NCBI GenBank assembly: GCA_025056835.1
Contig: JANWVS010000084.1
Span: forward strand, 1-7,538
Direction: 5' to 3'
Length of the DNA: 7,538 nt
Origin: Gemmataceae bacterium
GTDB lineage: Bacteria > Planctomycetota > Planctomycetia > Gemmatales > Gemmataceae
Positions within the stretch are counted from its first letter, which is position 1. Every line of letters begins with the position of its first letter. Shown in pieces: positions 4,053-7,538 of the stretch. A model generated the notes under the pieces. That model did not search any database, was not told the DNA's origin, and was given only the letters and a program-made list of their open reading frames with translations. The position numbers and the translations under genes are program-made.

Positions 4053-6884
4053 GGCGCCGGGCAGCGGTTTTTGCCAAGGATTGGGCACCCGGTTGGCCAA
4101 CTGCGCCATGTCCGCCAGGATCGGATGGGCGGCGATGACGCGCGGCACCGGCCGATAGCCTTTGAACTCGGTGTACGGCGGCGCCAGCTTGTGCACCGTG
4201 GCGATCAGGTCGTGGGCCGGACCGTCGTCGACGCGCAGCCGCAGGTGGAGCTGGTTGACCGGCTGCAGGTCCGGGATTTCCAGAAAAAGCGTTTTGCCGT
4301 CGGCGGCGACGTGGGCCGAGGCGATGCGTACCGGATCGTGCCCCTTGACCCCCGGGTGGCTCGGCGAAAACTCCGGAGAGCCGTAGGAGCTGCTGTAGCG
4401 GTAATTCCAGGCCTGGGCGAACTGTTGGCCCACCTGCTCGGCCAGTTCGCGCCGCAGCGGCTGGGTGAACGTCACGCGCACGCCGTCTTCATGGGCGCGC
4501 CAGGCGATGGGCAGTTGCACCGGCCCGCCAGTGTAGCGAACGCGGTGGAAACAACCGTCGGCATCGGTGTACGTGCCCCAACCCGCCATGCCGCTGACAT
4601 AGAGCTGGCCGTCCTTCGGATTGAACCGGGCACGGTGGGCCCCCGAAAGAAATTCGCCGACCAACGGCACGACCGCCCCTTGCGGTTGACCGTCGACTTC
4701 GTCGCGGAGGATCAGAAAATGACTTCCTTGTCCGTAGGAGGTATGGATCAACTGCCCGTGCAAAGGCCCCCAGCGTTGGCTGTTGACGTAGACCTGGCCA
4801 CCGGAGGAATTGTCCAGGCCGCGAGGCAAGTAAACGAGGGGTAGATCGGGCGGTTGGTTGTTCTTGGGGCCGAGATAGCCGAAGTGCGGAATCGCGCCGG
4901 CGGCGAAACCGCGGGAGTCGCCGCGCTCATCCTGCGGCTGGAGAGGGCGATTCCCGGGAGCGCGCCAGGGATCGCGCGGCGGAACGGCCGACGGCCGCGG
5001 CTTGACGAGGCAGATCATCGAAGCCGGGGTCCACTCCCCTTCCGAACAAGGCACGGTCAAGGAGCCGTCCGGAAGAATGCCCAGGCCGTCGGGGTTGCGA
5101 AAGCCCGTGGCCAGAACGTCGGCGCGTTGGCCGTCGGCGCTGATGCGGACCAGCCCTTGATTGCCGGAGGCGGTGTAAAAGTTCCCCGCCGCGTCGCGCT
5201 GAAGCCCGCAGATGAAATCGTGGCCCGCCGTCGAGGTAAGGTAGGCGTTGGAGAAGCACTCGTAGAAGTCGGTTTCGCCGTCGCCGTTGAGGTCGTGCAG
5301 GCGCGTGATCTGGTCGCGGCCCAAGACGTAGACTTGGCCCTCGGCGACGACCAGGCCGAGCGCTTGATGCAAGCCGGCGGCGATACGTCGCCACCGGAGG
5401 TTGGCGAGGCCGTCGTCGATCCCCTCGACGCGCCACACATCGCCTTGCATGGTGCAGAGGTAGGCCGTGCCGTCGGCAGCAAAGTCATGGTCGCCGAAAA
5501 ACAGCAGTGCTTTCCAGGGATTGTCGAACGGCGGGGTGAGGGAATCAACGACATAGGGGCCGCCGCTGCCGCGCGTGCCGCGGGTGGTGAGGACCTGCGG
5601 CCACTGCGGCGGTCCGCCGCGGGTCAAGTGCGCCAGGGGATGATCCTTAGCCGGGCCGACGAGGCGGACGAACTGGCCGTCCTCCACCCAGGGAGCGTCG
5701 AGATAATCAACGCCGCCCACGGTGTAGGCGAACAGGACGCGCTTGCCGTGGCGGTAGAAGCCGCGATATTTCGTGGGTAACGAGGGAGGGGAATCCTTGA
5801 CGGCCTGGCGCGGCTTGGGAAGTGCTTGGCCATCCATGAGCAGGCCGTCCATGAAGCCGTGGCGGATATCGGAAAACTTGAGAAAGCCGCCGCGCCAGAG
5901 AGCATCGTACGTGAGTGTGTCCGGGTTAAAGCAGCAGGCCAGCTCGCCGGCGTCGCCGAGGCGGACGCAGACGCCGCGCGGCACGGTGACGCCGCCGCCG
6001 CGAAAGACGCCGCACTGCAACGAACCGAGGTCCGTCTGGTTCCAACGGCCGTCCTTCCAGGTCGATTCGTTCTGGTTGCCCCAGTGCCCTTCTGTGCCGC
6101 CGTCGAGACCGGGAAACGCCGGCAACAGCAACGGCATCGGCGACTTGCCGCGAAAAAACTCCGCCTGGCGGGCGTAGAAATCGTACAGACGATTACGATT
6201 GACGTAGTGCTGCCAGCTCGGCCAGTGCCGCGGGTTGAGCGGTGCGCGCACGATCGGCATCTCCGCCGGCGCTACGACATGGGCCGCCGCCAGATCGCTC
6301 GCCGCCTTGTTGACGCCCAACTCCAGCAGGAAACGTATCAGGTCGCGGCGCTGCTCGGACGTCATCGCCTCGGCCAGTCCCTCCGGCATCAGCGACCCCA
6401 CCGCGCGGCGCTCTTCGATGTTGCTCTTCTTGATTCGCAGCAGGGCATGGGTCGCCGGCTCACGCAACACCAGTTCACTTTCGTCTTCGCTCGACTTGTA
6501 CCCTTGGACGGTGCGGCCGTCGCTGGTGACCACGGCGATGGCGTCGAATCCCTCCTTGACTTTTCGCTTGGGCCACAACAGCGCTTCCACGATCTCCGCC
6601 GGCGGGAGACACTTGCCGACCGTCGAAAGGTCCGGCCCCACGCTGCCGCCGACCTTGTCGACGCGATGACAGGAAACGCAGGCAAATTGCGGCGCCAAAA
6701 AGACCAACGCCCCGCGGCGGGCGTCGCCATGCGTCCGGGCTTCCGCCAGGAGCTGGGCGACCAGTTCTGGGCGATACTCAAAGAACTTGCCCTTGGGCCG
6801 GTCGGACTGCGAGTAGGCGGTGGGCAAGAACCAGCCCGCGACACCAACGGCGATAGCCCCACCGAAGATGATCGTACGCATCAT
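3684..6884 (-). CDS. Large secreted c-type cytochrome / beta-propeller / cupredoxin fusion protein
   Basis: This 1066-residue protein holds two redox centres. Residues 1-25 are a Sec signal (likely cut after AYS). A heme domain of the Pirellula/Verrucomicrobium type spans about 45-192, with CVSCH at 69-73 for covalent heme c, GPDLSTVG at 83-90 and M166 in LMPEGL as probable distal ligand. Residues about 205-360 resemble the DUF6797 region of planctomycete proteins. Residues about 370-785 look like a beta-propeller of the glucose/sorbosone dehydrogenase type, including a calcium-type loop DLNGDGETD at 531-539. Residues about 790-900 form an Ig-like segment common in these proteins. Residues about 945-1066 are a cupredoxin with H982, C1050, H1055 and M1059 in azurin spacing (CTFPGHWMVM), so type 1 copper is expected. 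ATG 6884 follows GAGG (6897-6894) by 9 nt; ATG 6881 is an alternative. It is the first gene of the cluster. An electron-transfer or sugar-oxidising role is inferred. No catalytic site or PQQ ligand set could be identified with certainty. Confidence 0.93.
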   Translation of the reverse strand: MMRTIIFGGAIAVGVAGWFLPTAYSQSDRPKGKFFEYRPELVAQLLAEARTHGDARRGALVFLAPQFACVSCHRVDKVGGSVGPDLSTVGKCLPPAEIVEALLWPKRKVKEGFDAIAVVTSDGRTVQGYKSSEDESELVLREPATHALLRIKKSNIEERRAVGSLMPEGLAEAMTSEQRRDLIRFLLELGVNKAASDLAAAHVVAPAEMPIVRAPLNPRHWPSWQHYVNRNRLYDFYARQAEFFRGKSPMPLLLPAFPGLDGGTEGHWGNQNESTWKDGRWNQTDLGSLQCGVFRGGGVTVPRGVCVRLGDAGELACCFNPDTLTYDALWRGGFLKFSDIRHGFMDGLLMDGQALPKPRQAVKDSPPSLPTKYRGFYRHGKRVLFAYTVGGVDYLDAPWVEDGQFVRLVGPAKDHPLAHLTRGGPPQWPQVLTTRGTRGSGGPYVVDSLTPPFDNPWKALLFFGDHDFAADGTAYLCTMQGDVWRVEGIDDGLANLRWRRIAAGLHQALGLVVAEGQVYVLGRDQITRLHDLNGDGETDFYECFSNAYLTSTAGHDFICGLQRDAAGNFYTASGNQGLVRISADGQRADVLATGFRNPDGLGILPDGSLTVPCSEGEWTPASMICLVKPRPSAVPPRDPWRAPGNRPLQPQDERGDSRGFAAGAIPHFGYLGPKNNQPPDLPLVYLPRGLDNSSGGQVYVNSQRWGPLHGQLIHTSYGQGSHFLILRDEVDGQPQGAVVPLVGEFLSGAHRARFNPKDGQLYVSGMAGWGTYTDADGCFHRVRYTGGPVQLPIAWRAHEDGVRVTFTQPLRRELAEQVGQQFAQAWNYRYSSSYGSPEFSPSHPGVKGHDPVRIASAHVAADGKTLFLEIPDLQPVNQLHLRLRVDDGPAHDLIATVHKLAPPYTEFKGYRPVPRVIAAHPILADMAQLANRVPNPWQKPLPGARALAVTAGKNLTYETKTLKVKAGEPLRLTFHNPDVVPHNWVLIKPGTLEKVGLLVNQIVAEPDAAARHYVPKTSDVLVYTDIVPPLARGTIHFTAPREKGRYPFLCTFPGHWMVMNGEMIVE
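6309..6737 (-). other. Heme c-binding domain of the fusion protein
   Basis: Residues about 50-192 form a planctomycete-type heme domain. CVSCH (69-73) is encoded at 6680-6666. Downstream are GPDLSTVG, a strand-rich insert around DGRTVQGYKSSEDESELVLR (123-142 region), and LMPEGL with the candidate axial Met at residue 166. Heme attachment requires export by Sec and a cytochrome maturation system, which is not encoded in this window. Confidence 0.9.
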
Positions 6885-7101
6885 GGGCTTGAACCTCGCG
6901 ACACGGCGGCCATGAGACGAGTTTTATGCCGGCGGCCACGGCAGGCCAGCATCCCGCCGCGCCGCCGCAGTTCCTGTGGAGGCGTTTCCTGGCGAGCGTC
7001 CCCCGGCCGGCGTCACGCCGTTGGAGCCATGTGCGTCGTCGGCGCGTACATTGAACGGAGCCGGCCCAGTTCGCCTGGCCGCGACCGCGGAGGACGACGC
7101 C
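6885..7101. promoter_or_regulatory. Divergent intergenic region, probable promoters for both directions
   Basis: This 217-bp spacer lies between the starts of two genes that point away from each other, so promoters for both should lie here. A perfect 13-bp palindrome CGGCGT-C-ACGCCG (7008-7020) could be an operator. On the minus strand a CATAAA hexamer (6927-6922) resembles a -10 box for the heme/copper gene, without a convincing -35 partner. On the plus strand no strong -35/-10 pair was found. No RNA gene or small ORF of note is seen. Confidence 0.4.
7089..7094 (+). promoter_or_regulatory. Ribosome binding site deciding the GTG start at 7102
   Basis: GGAGGA ends 7 nt before the GTG at 7102, an ideal spacing. 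In-frame TTG codons at 7021 and 7051 lack such a site, so GTG is taken as the start. Confidence 0.8.
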
Positions 7102-7538
7102 GTGCTCACCCCCGCCGAAGAATTGGGCCTGTCGGGCCTGAGCCTTGCCAGTCGGGTTCGCAAGGCGTTTTTCAAGGTCCCCGAAGCCCGGCTCGTCGAG
7201 CTGGCCGACCGGATCCACGCCGAGGCCCTCCGCCGCCACCTCTGCTATCTCCGCGACGGCCAAGAGGAAGTCACGCACGTCATGCCTCTGCCGATCACGC
7301 TGCTGCCCGAGCAGTTATCGTACGTCCATTATGTGTCGCAGATCATCACGAACGCGTTCAAGCGGCTGGCCGAGTTGTACATCCAGGACTTCGCCGTCCG
7401 CGACGTCCTGCGCCTGACCGAGGGCGAAGAAAAATGGCTGTGGGATTGTTGGGGACCGAGCCAACGCGAGAACAACCCCATCTTCGGCCGACTCGACGCC
7501 CTGGTCGATTTCATCAGCCCGATGTGGAAAGACTCGCT
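7102..7538 (+). CDS. Hypothetical protein, N-terminal part, cut by window edge
   Basis: The first 145 codons of a plus-strand gene are present; the rest lies beyond the right edge. The function is not recognised with confidence. The protein starts MLTPAEELGLSGLSLASRVR and has no signal peptide or membrane segment, so it is probably cytoplasmic. The visible part looks largely alpha-helical, with LPITLLPEQLSYVHYVSQII near residues 63-82, an aromatic and charged stretch EKWLWDCWGPSQRENNPIFG around 111-130, and RLDALVDF after it. The pattern vaguely recalls N-terminal parts of large planctomycete proteins with a permuted ATP-grasp-like region, but no ATP-binding motif falls in the visible part, so this is only a guess. 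A perfect ribosome binding site supports the GTG start, and codon use is like that of the neighbouring genes. It is transcribed away from the redox cluster, so a functional link is not implied. Confidence 0.8.
   Translation, partial: MLTPAEELGLSGLSLASRVRKAFFKVPEARLVELADRIHAEALRRHLCYLRDGQEEVTHVMPLPITLLPEQLSYVHYVSQIITNAFKRLAELYIQDFAVRDVLRLTEGEEKWLWDCWGPSQRENNPIFGRLDALVDFISPMWKDS

Noticed and set aside
3501..5780. Two long plus-strand open frames opposite the heme/copper gene (3501-4844 and 4854-5780)
   Set aside because: Antisense shadows of a gene whose heme and copper motifs are unambiguous.
6778..7278. Minus-strand open frame across the divergent spacer
   Set aside because: It overlaps both the start of the heme/copper gene and the plus-strand gene with good ribosome sites, and its translation has no recognisable character.
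1..7538. CRISPR arrays, tRNA or rRNA genes, insertion sequences, attachment sites
   Set aside because: No regularly spaced direct repeats, cloverleaf arms, transposase motifs or terminal inverted repeats were seen on either strand.

Overview
The window looks like part of a high-GC planctomycete chromosome (Planctomycetota, perhaps a Pirellulales-type bacterium). The call rests on gene content: a DUF1501 Tat-exported protein, a Pirellula/Verrucomicrobium-type heme-binding domain in a very large secreted protein, a secreted DUF1080 protein and a Tat-exported Gfo/Idh/MocA oxidoreductase. This mix is typical of that phylum. The assignment comes from recognition of the families, not from a search.

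Layout. Four genes lie on the minus strand and read from right to left. First is a 1066-residue secreted protein with an N-terminal c-type heme domain, a central beta-propeller and a C-terminal blue-copper (cupredoxin) domain (6884 to 3684). Then come a small secreted DUF1080 protein (3670 to 2885), a Tat-exported Gfo/Idh/MocA-type dehydrogenase (2820 to 1546) and a Tat-exported DUF1501 protein (1372 to 32). The gaps are 13, 64 and 173 bp, so the first three are probably one operon and the fourth may be co-transcribed or have its own promoter. A 217-bp divergent spacer (6885-7101) separates this cluster from a plus-strand gene of unknown function that starts at GTG 7102 and runs off the right edge.

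How the genes may work together. All four minus-strand products carry export signals: Sec for the heme/copper protein and the DUF1080 protein, Tat for the other two. In other bacteria, Gfo/Idh/MocA oxidoreductases and DUF1080 (3-keto-disaccharide hydrolase) proteins are linked to a glycan-breakdown route in which a sugar is oxidised to a 3-keto form and the glycosidic bond is then cleaved without a classical glycosidase. Placing that pair directly after a secreted protein with both heme c and type 1 copper suggests an extracytoplasmic oxidative carbohydrate pathway. The link to electron transfer is inference. The role of the DUF1501 protein is unknown.

No tRNA, rRNA, CRISPR array, insertion sequence or integration site is visible. 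The window is almost fully coding. The long open frames on the opposite strand are high-GC shadows of the real genes.
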